From an uncultured Polaribacter sp. (lineage in GTDB: Bacteria; Bacteroidota; Bacteroidia; Flavobacteriales; Flavobacteriaceae): 64,000 nt of DNA. Location: assembly GCA_943788865.1 (NCBI GenBank), contig CALSRX010000002.1, forward strand, positions 62,001 to 126,000, in the 5' to 3' direction. Below the pieces are notes generated by a model that had not been told where the DNA came from, did not search any database, and saw nothing but the letters and a program-made list of their open reading frames with translations. A program made the translations under genes and the position numbers. Each line of letters begins with the position of its first letter. Position 1 is the first letter of the stretch. This document shows positions 1-8,381 of the stretch, piece by piece.

Positions 1-353
1 TATTACTTGCCTTAAATGACAATAAAAACTCTTTAAAAAACTTAAAAAAACTTGAAGGGCTTAAAAAGTCATTTGGCCATTTTATCAATAAACTTCAGAT
101 AGAAAAAATAGATTTCAAACAAGAGAGAATAGAAAAAATTAAAGACCGTGGAATACAAGAAGGTTTTTGGATTCAATTTTTAATGATTCTAAAATTTTGG
201 ATGGAGGATTCGTCTTCATCATTTGAAAAAACAGATGTTTTTATAGAAAAAAGTGTTCATGCTAGTTTTGACATCATCAACACAAAACCAGCTAAGAGCT
301 TTTTAGATTTAGGAAAATTCTTACTGAAAGAAAAAATGGATTTCAAATTCTAA
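1..353 (+). CDS. TetR-family transcriptional regulator, C-terminal part (5' end outside window)
   Basis: An open frame enters from the left edge and stops with TAA at 351-353, giving about 116 residues. It is helical and hydrophilic, with segments such as GFWIQFLMILKFWMED and a final KEKMDFKF, which resembles the ligand-binding C-terminal half of flavobacterial TetR-like regulators. The DNA-binding N-terminus would lie outside the window. In related genomes a TetR-type gene often sits directly before an ABC1-kinase gene, and here the next gene starts 8 bases downstream on the same strand, so the two are probably co-transcribed. The family call rests on context and general character, because no helix-turn-helix is visible. 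Confidence 0.55.
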   Translation, partial: LLALNDNKNSLKNLKKLEGLKKSFGHFINKLQIEKIDFKQERIEKIKDRGIQEGFWIQFLMILKFWMEDSSSSFEKTDVFIEKSVHASFDIINTKPAKSFLDLGKFLLKEKMDFKF

Positions 354-361
354 ACACCTCT

Positions 362-1675
362 ATGAAAACAATAGATCGTATTCCGACATCAAAAATTCAA
401 AGAGCAACAAAACTCATTCAAACGGGTGCTAAAGTTGGCGTGAATTATGTAAAATATTACGGAGAAAAGCTTATCAGTACAGAAGAAAAAGCAAAGGAAA
501 ACTTAAACGAATCGAATGCTGAAGACATTTATAATGGCTTAAAAACGATGAAAGGAAGCGCATTAAAGGTAGCGCAAATGCTAAGTATGGAAAAAAGTAT
601 TTTACCAAGAGCCTATGTAGAAAAATTTTCTTTGGCACAATTCTCTGTTCCTCCTTTATCTCCTCCTTTGGTAATAAAATCTTTTAAAAATTACTTTGGA
701 AAACATCCTTCAGAAATTTTTGACAGCTTTAATCTAACCTCTATCAATGCGGCTAGTATTGGACAAGTTCATCAAGCTGAAAAAAAGGGTCAGAAGCTCG
801 CTGTAAAAATTCAATATCCTGGTATTGCAGAAAGTATTTCATCAGATTTGGCGATGGTAAAACCAATTGCTATGAAGATGTTTAACATCAAAGGAGCAAA
901 CTCTGAACGTTATTTTAAAGAAGTAGAAGACAAACTTACAGAAGAAACAAACTACATACTAGAATTTGATCAAAGCATAGAAATTGCCAATGCTTGCGAA
1001 CAAATTCCGAATTTAAAGTTTCCGAAATACTATAAAGAATTGTCTTCAGAAAGAATTTTAACCATGAGTTGGATGGAAGGCATACATCTTTCAGAGTTTA
1101 CTAGCAAACCCTTAAATCAAGAGGTTTCTAACAAACTCGGACAAGCGTTGTGGGATTTTTACATGTTTCAAATTCATCATTTAAAGAAAGTACACGCAGA
1201 CCCTCATCCTGGCAATTTCTTAGTGAATAATGAAGGAGAGCTGATTGTGATTGATTTTGGATGTATGAAATCGATTCCTGATGAATTTTACATTCCGTAT
1301 TTTGAATTGGCAAAAAAGGAAAATATAAATAATCCAACTTATTTTGAGGAGAAACTATATGAATTAGAAATTTTAAGAGAAGATGATTCTGAAGAAGAAA
1401 TTGTTTTCTTTAAAAAACTATTTCAAGAAATGTTAAGCTTATTTACCCAACCTTTCCATCAAGATGAATTTGATTTTTCAGACCCAGAATTTTTTGAGAA
1501 AATTGCTGAATTAGGTTCTAAATATGCAAAAAGTTCAGAATTAAAAGAGATGAACGGAAACAGAGGTTCTAAACACTTTATTTACATCAACAGAACCTTC
1601 TTTGGTTTGTATAATTTAATGTTTGATTTAAAAGCAACCAATGTGAAAATCAATAGGTATAGTCCTAAATTGTAG
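362..1675 (+). CDS. ABC1/AarF/UbiB-family atypical kinase
   Basis: This 437-residue protein has the marks of the ABC1 (UbiB/ADCK) family: a KxGQ-like N-terminal motif (KGSALKVAQMLSME, about residues 62-75), a nucleotide-loop region (SIGQVHQAEKKGQKLAVKIQ, about 137-156) with the conserved lysine, a catalytic-loop equivalent (HADPHPGNFLV) and a metal-binding DFG (VIDFGCMK). In other organisms such proteins support quinone synthesis or lipid homeostasis through an ATPase-like activity, and the substrate here cannot be told from sequence. There is no transmembrane C-terminus like that of UbiB, so it is probably cytosolic or peripheral. It follows the TetR-type gene closely and ends facing hemF. 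Confidence 0.85.
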   Translation: MKTIDRIPTSKIQRATKLIQTGAKVGVNYVKYYGEKLISTEEKAKENLNESNAEDIYNGLKTMKGSALKVAQMLSMEKSILPRAYVEKFSLAQFSVPPLSPPLVIKSFKNYFGKHPSEIFDSFNLTSINAASIGQVHQAEKKGQKLAVKIQYPGIAESISSDLAMVKPIAMKMFNIKGANSERYFKEVEDKLTEETNYILEFDQSIEIANACEQIPNLKFPKYYKELSSERILTMSWMEGIHLSEFTSKPLNQEVSNKLGQALWDFYMFQIHHLKKVHADPHPGNFLVNNEGELIVIDFGCMKSIPDEFYIPYFELAKKENINNPTYFEEKLYELEILREDDSEEEIVFFKKLFQEMLSLFTQPFHQDEFDFSDPEFFEKIAELGSKYAKSSELKEMNGNRGSKHFIYINRTFFGLYNLMFDLKATNVKINRYSPKL

Positions 1676-1733
1676 ATTCATTAATCAATAATTCATAATT
1701 TAGGGAAGTAATGAACTTAAAAACTACTGGTTG

Positions 1734-2639
1734 TTAAATCCAATTTTTAGGCTTTTTCAAAACGTCTAATAATTTAGCTTCTTCTGAGTTTTCTTCTGGT
1801 TGATGATTGTATTTCCACTGCACAATTGGGGGCAAACTCATTAAAATACTTTCTATACGTCCGTTTGTTTTTAAGCCAAACAACGTTCCTCTATCGTGCA
1901 CCAAATTAAATTCTACATAACGACCTCTTCTTACTTCTTGCCAATCTTTATGTTTTTTTGAATACTCAATATTTTTTCTTTTTTCAACAATGGGTAAATA
2001 GCTTTCTAAAAAACTATTACCTACTTCTGTAACAAAATTATATCGATCTTGAATTTTAAATTCATCCGTTTCTTTTAAATAATCGAAGAATAAACCTCCT
2101 ATTCCACGTGCTTCATTTCTATGCGTATTCCAGAAATAGTCATCACAAGTTTTTTTAAACGTTGGATAAAATTTAAGATGGTATTTATTACAAGCTTCTT
2201 TACATATTGTATGAAAATGAACAGCATCTTCTTCAAATACATAATACGGCGTTAAATCTTGACCTCCACCAAACCATTGTGTAACAATATTTCCTTTAGC
2301 ATCATACATTTCAAAATAACGCCAATTTGCGTGTACAGTAGGCACAAAAGGGTTCTTTGGATGCAGCACTAAACTCAATCCGCAGGCAAAGAAGTCTCCA
2401 CTTTCAACTCCAAATTGCTTACGTAACGATTCAGGTAATTCTCCAAATACTTTTGAAATGTTGACACCTCCTTTTTCAAAAACAGCGCCATTTTCTATAA
2501 CGCGTGTTTTACCTCCTCCGCCTTCAGCTCGTTTCCAGTTATCTTCTTGAAACTTCGCTTTTCCATCTATGGCTTCTAATTTTGAAGTAATGGTGTTTTG
2601 TAAGTCTTGAATGTAGGTAAAGAATTGTTCTTTCATCAA
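1734..2639 (-). CDS. hemF: Oxygen-dependent coproporphyrinogen-III oxidase
   Basis: HemF converts coproporphyrinogen III to protoporphyrinogen IX using oxygen. The 301-residue length is normal for the family, and signature segments are present: the glycine-rich GGGGKTRVIENGAVFEKGGV near residues 40-60, WFGGGQDLTPYY, a late segment RRGRYVEFNLVHDRGTLFGL and the closing SLPPIVQWKYNHQPEE. It is the last gene of the minus-strand heme operon, 3 bases behind the tautomerase-like gene, which implies one transcript. An aerobic enzyme fits a surface-water bacterium. No oxygen-independent hemN is seen in this window. Confidence 0.97.
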   Translation of the reverse strand: MMKEQFFTYIQDLQNTITSKLEAIDGKAKFQEDNWKRAEGGGGKTRVIENGAVFEKGGVNISKVFGELPESLRKQFGVESGDFFACGLSLVLHPKNPFVPTVHANWRYFEMYDAKGNIVTQWFGGGQDLTPYYVFEEDAVHFHTICKEACNKYHLKFYPTFKKTCDDYFWNTHRNEARGIGGLFFDYLKETDEFKIQDRYNFVTEVGNSFLESYLPIVEKRKNIEYSKKHKDWQEVRRGRYVEFNLVHDRGTLFGLKTNGRIESILMSLPPIVQWKYNHQPEENSEEAKLLDVLKKPKNWI

Positions 2640-2642
2640 ATT

Positions 2643-2987
2643 TTAAAGCATTGATTTATTAAAATAAGACTCTTTAGTAAAATCTCTAATATTCATTGAA
2701 ATGATTGGAACATCAGGAAATAATTTATTTAACTCTGCAACAATTACTTTAGATAGATTTGCTTTCTGATTGGCATTTCTTCCTTCCATAATATTTCCAA
2801 AAATATGAATAAAATCATTAGCTGTGCCCTGTACTAAAGAATGTTTATATGGATTTAATCGAACCTTTATATCATCTTTATTGAACAATCCTGTAGAAAA
2901 AGCAATTTCAAAAACTGCTTCTAATACTTTTTTTGGCTCATGGATTTCTAAAACTCTTTCTGTACAATCTAATATAAAATGTGGCAT
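2643..2987 (-). CDS. 5-carboxymethyl-2-hydroxymuconate isomerase-like tautomerase
   Basis: This 114-residue protein starts MPHFILDCTERV. A proline directly after the initiator methionine is the catalytic base of the tautomerase superfamily once methionine is removed. Length and segments such as DDIKVRLNPYKHSLVQG and a C-terminal SMNIRDFTKESYF fit the CHMI family (homoprotocatechuate pathway isomerase fold). No other genes for aromatic ring degradation lie nearby. It is packed between hemE (3 bases upstream) and hemF (3 bases downstream), so it is transcribed with heme synthesis. Whether it acts on a tetrapyrrole-related or unrelated substrate is unknown, and the fold call is firmer than any role. 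Confidence 0.75.
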   Translation of the reverse strand: MPHFILDCTERVLEIHEPKKVLEAVFEIAFSTGLFNKDDIKVRLNPYKHSLVQGTANDFIHIFGNIMEGRNANQKANLSKVIVAELNKLFPDVPIISMNIRDFTKESYFNKSML

Positions 2988-2990
2988 TTT

Positions 2991-4034
2991 TTAGTTTGCT
3001 TTATATTCTTTAACTGCATCGATAAATGCTTTGGCATTGTCTAAAGGAATGTTTGGTAAAATTCCATGTCCTAAATTTACAATGTACTTGTCTTTCCCAA
3101 ATTCATTGATCATTTGATGCACCATTTTCTTAATCTCTGCTGGTGGCGAAAACAATCTTGTAGGATCAAAATTTCCTTGCAACGTAATATTTCCTCCAGA
3201 CAAATAACGTGCATTTCTGGCAGAACAGGTCCAATCTACCCCTAAAGCAGAAGCTCCAGATTTAGCCATGGTATCTAAAGCAAACCAACATCCTTTTCCG
3301 AATGCAATAACAGGAGCATCATCTTTTAAAGCATCAATAATTTGCTGAATGTATTGCCAAGAAAACTCTTGATAATCTACCGGAGACAACATGCCTCCCC
3401 AAGAATCAAACACCTGAACAGCATTTACGCCTGCTTCTACTTTCGCCTTTAAATATGCAATAGTTGTGTCTGTAATTTTTTGCAATAATTGATGTGCGGC
3501 TATCGGATTTGTAAAACAAAACTCTTTTGCTTTGTCAAAATTCTTAGAACCTTGTCCTTGTACACAATAACATAAAATCGTCCAAGGTGAACCTGCAAAA
3601 CCAATCAACGGAATTTCATCATTCAACTTTTCTTTGGTTGCTTTAATTGCTTCCATTACATAACCTAACTCTTGATGTACATCAGGAACAATCACATTGT
3701 CAACTCCTTTTTGATCTCTAACAGGATTTGGCAAATACGGTCCAAAATTAGGTTTCATTTCTACCTCAATATTCATTGCTTGCGGAATAACCAAAATATC
3801 AGAAAATAAAATAGCAGCATCCATTCCGTATCTTCGAATTGGTTGCACTGTAATTTCTGATGCCAACTCTGGAGTTCTACAACGGGTAAAGAAATCGTAT
3901 TTTTCTTTGATTGCCATAAACTCAGGCAAATACCTTCCTGCTTGACGCATCATCCAAACTGGTGGTCTATCAACAGTTTCTCCTTTTAATGCTCTTAAAA
4001 ATAAATCGTTTTTAATATTATTGCTACTAGCCAT
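2991..4034 (-). CDS. hemE: Uroporphyrinogen decarboxylase
   Basis: HemE removes four carboxyl groups from uroporphyrinogen III to give coproporphyrinogen III in the cytoplasm. The 347-residue protein carries the family's N-terminal signature ([17 protein letters not shown], near residues 23-39), the active-site aspartate region [14 protein letters not shown], the second signature [16 protein letters not shown] and the C-terminal [15 protein letters not shown]. Its ATG shares one base with the stop codon of the four-helix-bundle gene before it (TAATG), which implies coupled translation. It is followed 3 bases later by the tautomerase-like gene. Confidence 0.97.
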   Translation of the reverse strand: MASSNNIKNDLFLRALKGETVDRPPVWMMRQAGRYLPEFMAIKEKYDFFTRCRTPELASEITVQPIRRYGMDAAILFSDILVIPQAMNIEVEMKPNFGPYLPNPVRDQKGVDNVIVPDVHQELGYVMEAIKATKEKLNDEIPLIGFAGSPWTILCYCVQGQGSKNFDKAKEFCFTNPIAAHQLLQKITDTTIAYLKAKVEAGVNAVQVFDSWGGMLSPVDYQEFSWQYIQQIIDALKDDAPVIAFGKGCWFALDTMAKSGASALGVDWTCSARNARYLSGGNITLQGNFDPTRLFSPPAEIKKMVHQMINEFGKDKYIVNLGHGILPNIPLDNAKAFIDAVKEYKAN

Positions 4035-4393
4035 TAGTTGTTAGCTTTTAGTTTAGTGATTAGTCCATTTATCATTTTAGCTTCATTTTCCAATAAGTCA
4101 AAAATATTCTTCAACTCTTCTTTTTTTATCAAATCTAATTCTTGAATAATTATTAATTGAGTTTCAACTTCAAAAAGTGAACCTATTGCTATTTCTAGAA
4201 ATCTTTTAAATTCAATTTCACTATTTCTACTTGAACCTTCAGCTATATTTGATGGAATAGAAACTGCTGCTCTAGTTATTTGACTCTTTAATCCAAATTT
4301 TTCTTCTGAAGGTAATTTTTGAGATAATTTATAAACCTCTTTTACGATCTCTATACCTTGCTCCCAAATTTTAAGTTTTCTAAAATCCCTCAT
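4034..4393 (-). CDS. Four-helix-bundle protein (S23 / 23S rRNA intervening-sequence protein family)
   Basis: This 119-residue protein has the consensus of the bacterial four-helix-bundle/IVP family: [13 protein letters not shown] at the start, then [33 protein letters not shown] and a [16 protein letters not shown] helix. In spirochetes relatives are encoded within 23S rRNA intervening sequences, and in Bacteroidota they are scattered as single genes of unknown function. Here it interrupts the heme operon between hemL and hemE. Its last codons lie in a repetitive AGCTAA/TTAG-type tract, and similar tracts flank hemL. The stop overlaps the hemE start by one base. It looks like an insert that became part of the operon. 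Confidence 0.85.
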   Translation of the reverse strand: MRDFRKLKIWEQGIEIVKEVYKLSQKLPSEEKFGLKSQITRAAVSIPSNIAEGSSRNSEIEFKRFLEIAIGSLFEVETQLIIIQELDLIKKEELKNIFDLLENEAKMINGLITKLKANN

Positions 4394-4403
4394 AGTCCTA
4401 TTT

Positions 4404-5696
4404 CTAAAAGCTATCAGCTACTTTTTTCATCGCAGCATCAATTGCTTCACTTACTCTATCTAAATCTTTTTCATTTAAAGCAGATGATAAAAACCATGCT
4501 TCAAACTGTGATGGTGGTAAAAAAACACCGTTTTTAATCATCTCCCAAAAGAACACAGCAAATTTCTTTGTATCTGACGTTTGTGCTTCTTCAAAATTAG
4601 TAACGTTGTTATTCGTAAAAAATGGATTGATCATCGATCCAAATCGGTTTACTGTAATCTCAACTCCATATTTTTCTGCTGAAACTTTTAAAAACCCTTC
4701 TATCTTTTCTGCTACTGCATTAAATTGCTCGTATGGATTTTGTTTTTTCAATTCAGTTAATGTAGCAATTCCACCTGCCATAGCAATCGGATTTCCGCTC
4801 AACGTTCCGGCTTGATACATACCTCCAAGCGGAGCAACTTCTTGCATAATTTCATTTCTAGCACCATAAGCTCCAACTGGAAAACCTCCTCCAATAACTT
4901 TTCCTAAACACGTAATATCTGCCTCTACTTCAAATAATTCCTGCGCGCCACCAAATGTAGAACGGAAACCTGTCATGACTTCATCAGCAATTAATAATGC
5001 ATTTTTAGTTTCTAAAAAATCTTTTAATTCTTTTAAAAAATTGTTTTGCGGAATTACAACTCCCATATTACCACCAACAGGCTCAATGATTACTGCTGCA
5101 ATATCATCATGCTTTTCGAAATGCGCTTTTACACTTTCTAAATTATTGTATTCTGCAATCAGTGTGTTTTTTACGGCTCCTTCAGGAACACCTTTAGAAC
5201 CTGGCAAACTTAAGGTAGCTAAACCAGAACCTGCAGCGACTAATAATGCATCTTGATGCCCATGATAACAACCAGAAAATTTAATAATTTTATCCTTTCC
5301 TGTAAACGCTCTTGCTAAACGGATTCCACTTAACACAGCTTCTGTTCCAGAATTTACAAAACGAACTTTATCCATTCCAGGAAAAGCATCACACACAATT
5401 TTAGCTAATTTGATTTCATTTTTTGTGGATGCTCCAAACGAATAGCCATTCTTTAAAGCTTTGGTAATTGCCTTTTGTACTTTTTTATGACGATGTCCTA
5501 AAATCATAGGCCCATATGATAATACCAAATCTACATATTCATTCCCGTCAACATCAACAATCTTACTTCCTTTTGCTTTTTTAATAAACAACGGATTTCC
5601 ACCAACAGATGCAAAAGCTCTTACTGGTGAATTTACAGCACCAACTAAGTTAACCAATCCTTTATTGTATAATTTTTGTGACTTTTCGAATTTCAT
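4404..5696 (-). CDS. hemL: Glutamate-1-semialdehyde 2,1-aminomutase
   Basis: HemL is a PLP enzyme that moves the amino group of glutamate-1-semialdehyde to make 5-aminolevulinate, the second step of the C5 heme route. The family motifs are clear: GAVNSPVRAF near the start, the GTEAVLSGIRLARA cofactor region, ALLIADEVMTGFR with the PLP-binding aspartate, and the Schiff-base lysine in TCLGKVIGGGFPVGA. I chose the ATG at 5696 (MKFEKSQKLYN), giving 430 residues, the usual length. The frame stays open 11 codons upstream to 5729, but that stretch is a low-complexity CTTTTGG-type repeat. The four-helix-bundle gene follows 10 bases later and hemB lies upstream in the same operon. Confidence 0.96.
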   Translation of the reverse strand: MKFEKSQKLYNKGLVNLVGAVNSPVRAFASVGGNPLFIKKAKGSKIVDVDGNEYVDLVLSYGPMILGHRHKKVQKAITKALKNGYSFGASTKNEIKLAKIVCDAFPGMDKVRFVNSGTEAVLSGIRLARAFTGKDKIIKFSGCYHGHQDALLVAAGSGLATLSLPGSKGVPEGAVKNTLIAEYNNLESVKAHFEKHDDIAAVIIEPVGGNMGVVIPQNNFLKELKDFLETKNALLIADEVMTGFRSTFGGAQELFEVEADITCLGKVIGGGFPVGAYGARNEIMQEVAPLGGMYQAGTLSGNPIAMAGGIATLTELKKQNPYEQFNAVAEKIEGFLKVSAEKYGVEITVNRFGSMINPFFTNNNVTNFEEAQTSDTKKFAVFFWEMIKNGVFLPPSQFEAWFLSSALNEKDLDRVSEAIDAAMKKVADSF

Positions 5697-5761
5697 TTTT
5701 TTTAGCTTTTGGCTTTTGGCTTTTGGCAATTAGCAAAAGGCTAACTACCAACAGCTAAATG
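5697..5761 (-). repeat. Low-complexity AGCTTTTGG/TTAGC repeat tract before hemL
   Basis: On the plus strand the hemB-hemL gap reads as three tandem CTTTTGG units followed by interleaved TTAGC and AGCTA words. Related words (TTAGTTGTTAGCTTTTAG) occur at the 3' end of the four-helix-bundle gene near 4035-4052, and AGCTATCAGCTA-type words occur at 4410-4422. Such tracts often accompany these genes in flavobacteria. The tract separates hemB from hemL and holds no clear ribosome-binding site. Confidence 0.6.
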
Positions 5762-6724
5762 CTATTTATTTAATACTCTCGCCGCTTCTTTAGCAAAATA
5801 CGTAATGATAATATCAGCCCCTGCTCTTTTCATTGACAGCAAACTTTCCATCATGATTTTTTCGCCATCAATCCAACCTTTTTCTGCAGCTGCTTTTATC
5901 ATCGCATATTCTCCGCTTACATTATAACATGCAATTGGTCGGTCAAAATTATTTTTTAAATCTCTAATAATATCTAAATAAGACAATGCCGGTTTTACCA
6001 TGAGAATATCTGCTCCTTCTTGATCATCAAAAGTAGCTTCACGCATTGCCTCATCTCTATTTGCAGGATCCATTTGATAGGTTCTTCTATCTCCAAATGT
6101 AGGAGCTGAATCTGCTGCATCTCTAAAAGGCCCATAAAATGCCGATGCGTATTTTACAGCATATGCCATGATGGGCAAATTCACAAAACCTGTATTATCT
6201 AAAGACTGACGAACCATATCAATGGTTCCATCCATCATACCTGATGGCGCTACCATGTCTACACCTGCTTTTGCATGAGAAACAACTTGCTTGGCTATAT
6301 TGACCAATGTAGCATCATTATCTACATCATTGTCATGGATAATTCCGCAATGTCCGTGAGATGTATATTCACAAAAACAAACATCTGTAATCACATATAA
6401 ACTTGGGTAATTCTTTTTGATAAAACGAATTGCTTGTTGCATAATTCCGTTATCATTCCAAGTTTCTGTTCCTTCATCATCTTTATGAGATGGAATTCCA
6501 AATAACAAAACCGCAGGAATATCTAAGGAAACAACCTCATCTAATTCTTTCGAGATACGATCCAAGGAAAAACGTTTGATTCCAGACATAGAAACAATCT
6601 CTGTTTCAATACCAGTTCCTTCTTCAATAAATAAAGGATACACAAAATCATCAACAGACAATTTAGTTTCTCTTACCAATCTGCGAATTCCTTCTGATGC
6701 ACGAAGTCTTCTTGTTCTAAACAT
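5762..6724 (-). CDS. hemB: Porphobilinogen synthase (delta-aminolevulinate dehydratase)
   Basis: HemB condenses two 5-aminolevulinate molecules to porphobilinogen. The 320-residue protein has the metal-site region [13 protein letters not shown] with the zinc-type cysteines, the Schiff-base regions [18 protein letters not shown] and the signature [17 protein letters not shown], followed by [14 protein letters not shown]. The start [20 protein letters not shown] is typical. It lies between the hemC-hemD fusion (a 73-bp gap holding a palindromic repeat) and hemL. Several cysteines at the metal site suggest a zinc-dependent enzyme, which is an inference. Confidence 0.97.
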   Translation of the reverse strand: MFRTRRLRASEGIRRLVRETKLSVDDFVYPLFIEEGTGIETEIVSMSGIKRFSLDRISKELDEVVSLDIPAVLLFGIPSHKDDEGTETWNDNGIMQQAIRFIKKNYPSLYVITDVCFCEYTSHGHCGIIHDNDVDNDATLVNIAKQVVSHAKAGVDMVAPSGMMDGTIDMVRQSLDNTGFVNLPIMAYAVKYASAFYGPFRDAADSAPTFGDRRTYQMDPANRDEAMREATFDDQEGADILMVKPALSYLDIIRDLKNNFDRPIACYNVSGEYAMIKAAAEKGWIDGEKIMMESLLSMKRAGADIIITYFAKEAARVLNK

Positions 6725-6737
6725 ATATTCAATTTCG

Positions 6738-6798
6738 ATGTCAGGTCGAGCGGAGTCGAGACCTAGTTAAAACCTCACGACTGCGCTTGTGGAGACAT
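6738..6798. repeat. Imperfect palindromic GTCGAG-type repeat between hemC-hemD and hemB
   Basis: The left arm starts ATGTCAGGTCGAGCGGAGTC and the right arm, CGACTGCGCTTGTGGAGACAT at the far end, is largely its reverse complement, with a short TAGTTAAAA centre. GTCGAG...CTCGAC hairpins of this sort are dispersed through flavobacterial genomes, and further copies occur here at 12321-12451 and 59554-59656. The element lies inside the heme operon, so it should form a hairpin in the transcript and end at the stop codon of hemC-hemD's 3' side. Confidence 0.75.
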
Positions 6799-8381
6799 TA
6801 TTTTTTCACATAGTGCAAACTCACCGATTCCAACACACTTTCTACTGTTGGTAAATTAGCAACTTGCACATTTTTAAAATGTTTTCTTGCTTCTTTTGCT
6901 GTACTTTCTCCGATACAAAATGCTATTTTATTCGGCTGGTTCTCTTGCATATAACTTTCTACCGTTGAAGGGCTGTAAAACAACACGCCAGAAAATTGTT
7001 CTCTAACATTTACAGGACTATACATTGTTTTATAGGCTTCTACTTCGTTCACTATAACTCCGTTTTCTGTCAATACTTTTGGTAATGTATCTAAGCGTAA
7101 ATCGCTACAGAAATAAGTCACTTCTTGCCCTTTTATAGTAGTTGAAAGATAGTCGGCTAATTTTTCTGCATTCTTTTCTGAATGTGCAACCTTTCCAATT
7201 TTCTGTTCAATTAACTTCTTTGTTCTTCTACCAACACAGTAAATGTTTTTGAAGTTCAATTCTTGCTTTATAAAACTATTTAACAACGACTCAACTCCAT
7301 TTTTACTCGTGATAATTACATTTTTAATTTCGTTTTTTACAACCTTTGGCGCAATTCTATTGAAACGAATTTTTATAAAATCACTGTCTTCAACTGCTAC
7401 CGTTTCTGGCAATAATCTTTTTTGAATTTCAGAAAGTTTTTTAGTAGAGTAAACTGCATATTCTTTGGCTTCTTTTCCTTTTAGAGCAGCCATAATTTCT
7501 TTTCCACCTCTATTCAGTACAAAATCTGCACACTCTTTGGCAATATAGTTATGTCTTCCTATTTTTTCTTTAGAAGTAACTTCTATTCTTTTAGTTCCAT
7601 CTAAATTTAACAAAACTCCTTTAAAATGTACTTCTTCTTCTTTTATATAAGCCAATGCACCAATGGGAGCAGAACAACCTCCTTCTAAAATACTTAAGAA
7701 ATCACGTTCTACTTTTGCCAACATTGCTGTTTCTTCATCATTTAATTCTTTACAAACTTCTAAAATCTCTAAAGATTCAGCCAAAGCTGCAATTACAACA
7801 ACTCCTTGAGCTGGAGCTGGTACCATCCAATCTAAACTAAAAGCACCGTCTGGTTTTAGTTTTAATCTTTCCAACCCGGCAGCTGCAAAAATTGCGGCAT
7901 TCCAATCATTGTTTTTTAATTTATCCAACCTAGTTTGCACATTTCCTCGTAAGCCAACAACTTGATGTGTTGGATGACGATGTAACCATTGCGCTCTTCT
8001 TCGTAAACTTCCTGTAGCAATTACCGCATCTTTTTGTGTTAAAAACTCTTCGTTATCTTTAAAAACAAGCATATCATTAGAGTTTCCTCTTTTTAAAACC
8101 GCAGCTTGAACAATACTTTTTGGCAATATTGTTGGCACATCTTTTAAAGAATGAACCGCAATATCAATTTCATCATTCATTAAAGCAATATCTAAATTTT
8201 TTGTAAATATTCCTGTAATTCCTAATTCGTACAAAGGCTTATCTAGCACCAAGTCTCCTGTAGATTTCACAGGAATGATTTCTGTTTTGTGCCCTAAATA
8301 TTCTAATTGTTGTTGTACTGTTTTAGCTTGCCAAAGTGCCAACTCACTATCTCTTGTACCAATTCTAATGATCTTCTGCAT
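6798..8381 (-). CDS. hemC-hemD: Fused hydroxymethylbilane synthase / uroporphyrinogen-III synthase
   Basis: This 527-residue protein joins two consecutive enzymes. Residues 1 to about 300 are HemC: IRIGTRDSELALWQA at the start, DIAVHSLKDVP, IATGSLRRRAQW, and the dipyrromethane cofactor cysteine at residue 236 in LEGGCSAPIGAL. Residues from about 345 to the end are HemD-like: VIITSKNGVESLL, YCVGRRTKKLI, a middle GVLFYSPSTVESY and CIGESTAKEARK near the end. Fusion lets hydroxymethylbilane pass to the cyclase before it closes spontaneously. The start overlaps the 3' end of hemA by 17 bases, so translation is probably coupled. The fusion is common in this family of bacteria. Confidence 0.95.
   Translation of the reverse strand: MQKIIRIGTRDSELALWQAKTVQQQLEYLGHKTEIIPVKSTGDLVLDKPLYELGITGIFTKNLDIALMNDEIDIAVHSLKDVPTILPKSIVQAAVLKRGNSNDMLVFKDNEEFLTQKDAVIATGSLRRRAQWLHRHPTHQVVGLRGNVQTRLDKLKNNDWNAAIFAAAGLERLKLKPDGAFSLDWMVPAPAQGVVVIAALAESLEILEVCKELNDEETAMLAKVERDFLSILEGGCSAPIGALAYIKEEEVHFKGVLLNLDGTKRIEVTSKEKIGRHNYIAKECADFVLNRGGKEIMAALKGKEAKEYAVYSTKKLSEIQKRLLPETVAVEDSDFIKIRFNRIAPKVVKNEIKNVIITSKNGVESLLNSFIKQELNFKNIYCVGRRTKKLIEQKIGKVAHSEKNAEKLADYLSTTIKGQEVTYFCSDLRLDTLPKVLTENGVIVNEVEAYKTMYSPVNVREQFSGVLFYSPSTVESYMQENQPNKIAFCIGESTAKEARKHFKNVQVANLPTVESVLESVSLHYVKK

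Noticed and set aside
5697..5729. 11-codon N-terminal extension of hemL
   Set aside because: It is made of a low-complexity repeat (MPKAKSQKLKK), and the family start fits the ATG at 5696.
5697..5761. CRISPR-like tandem repeat
   Set aside because: The units are 7 bp and contiguous, without spacers or cas genes.
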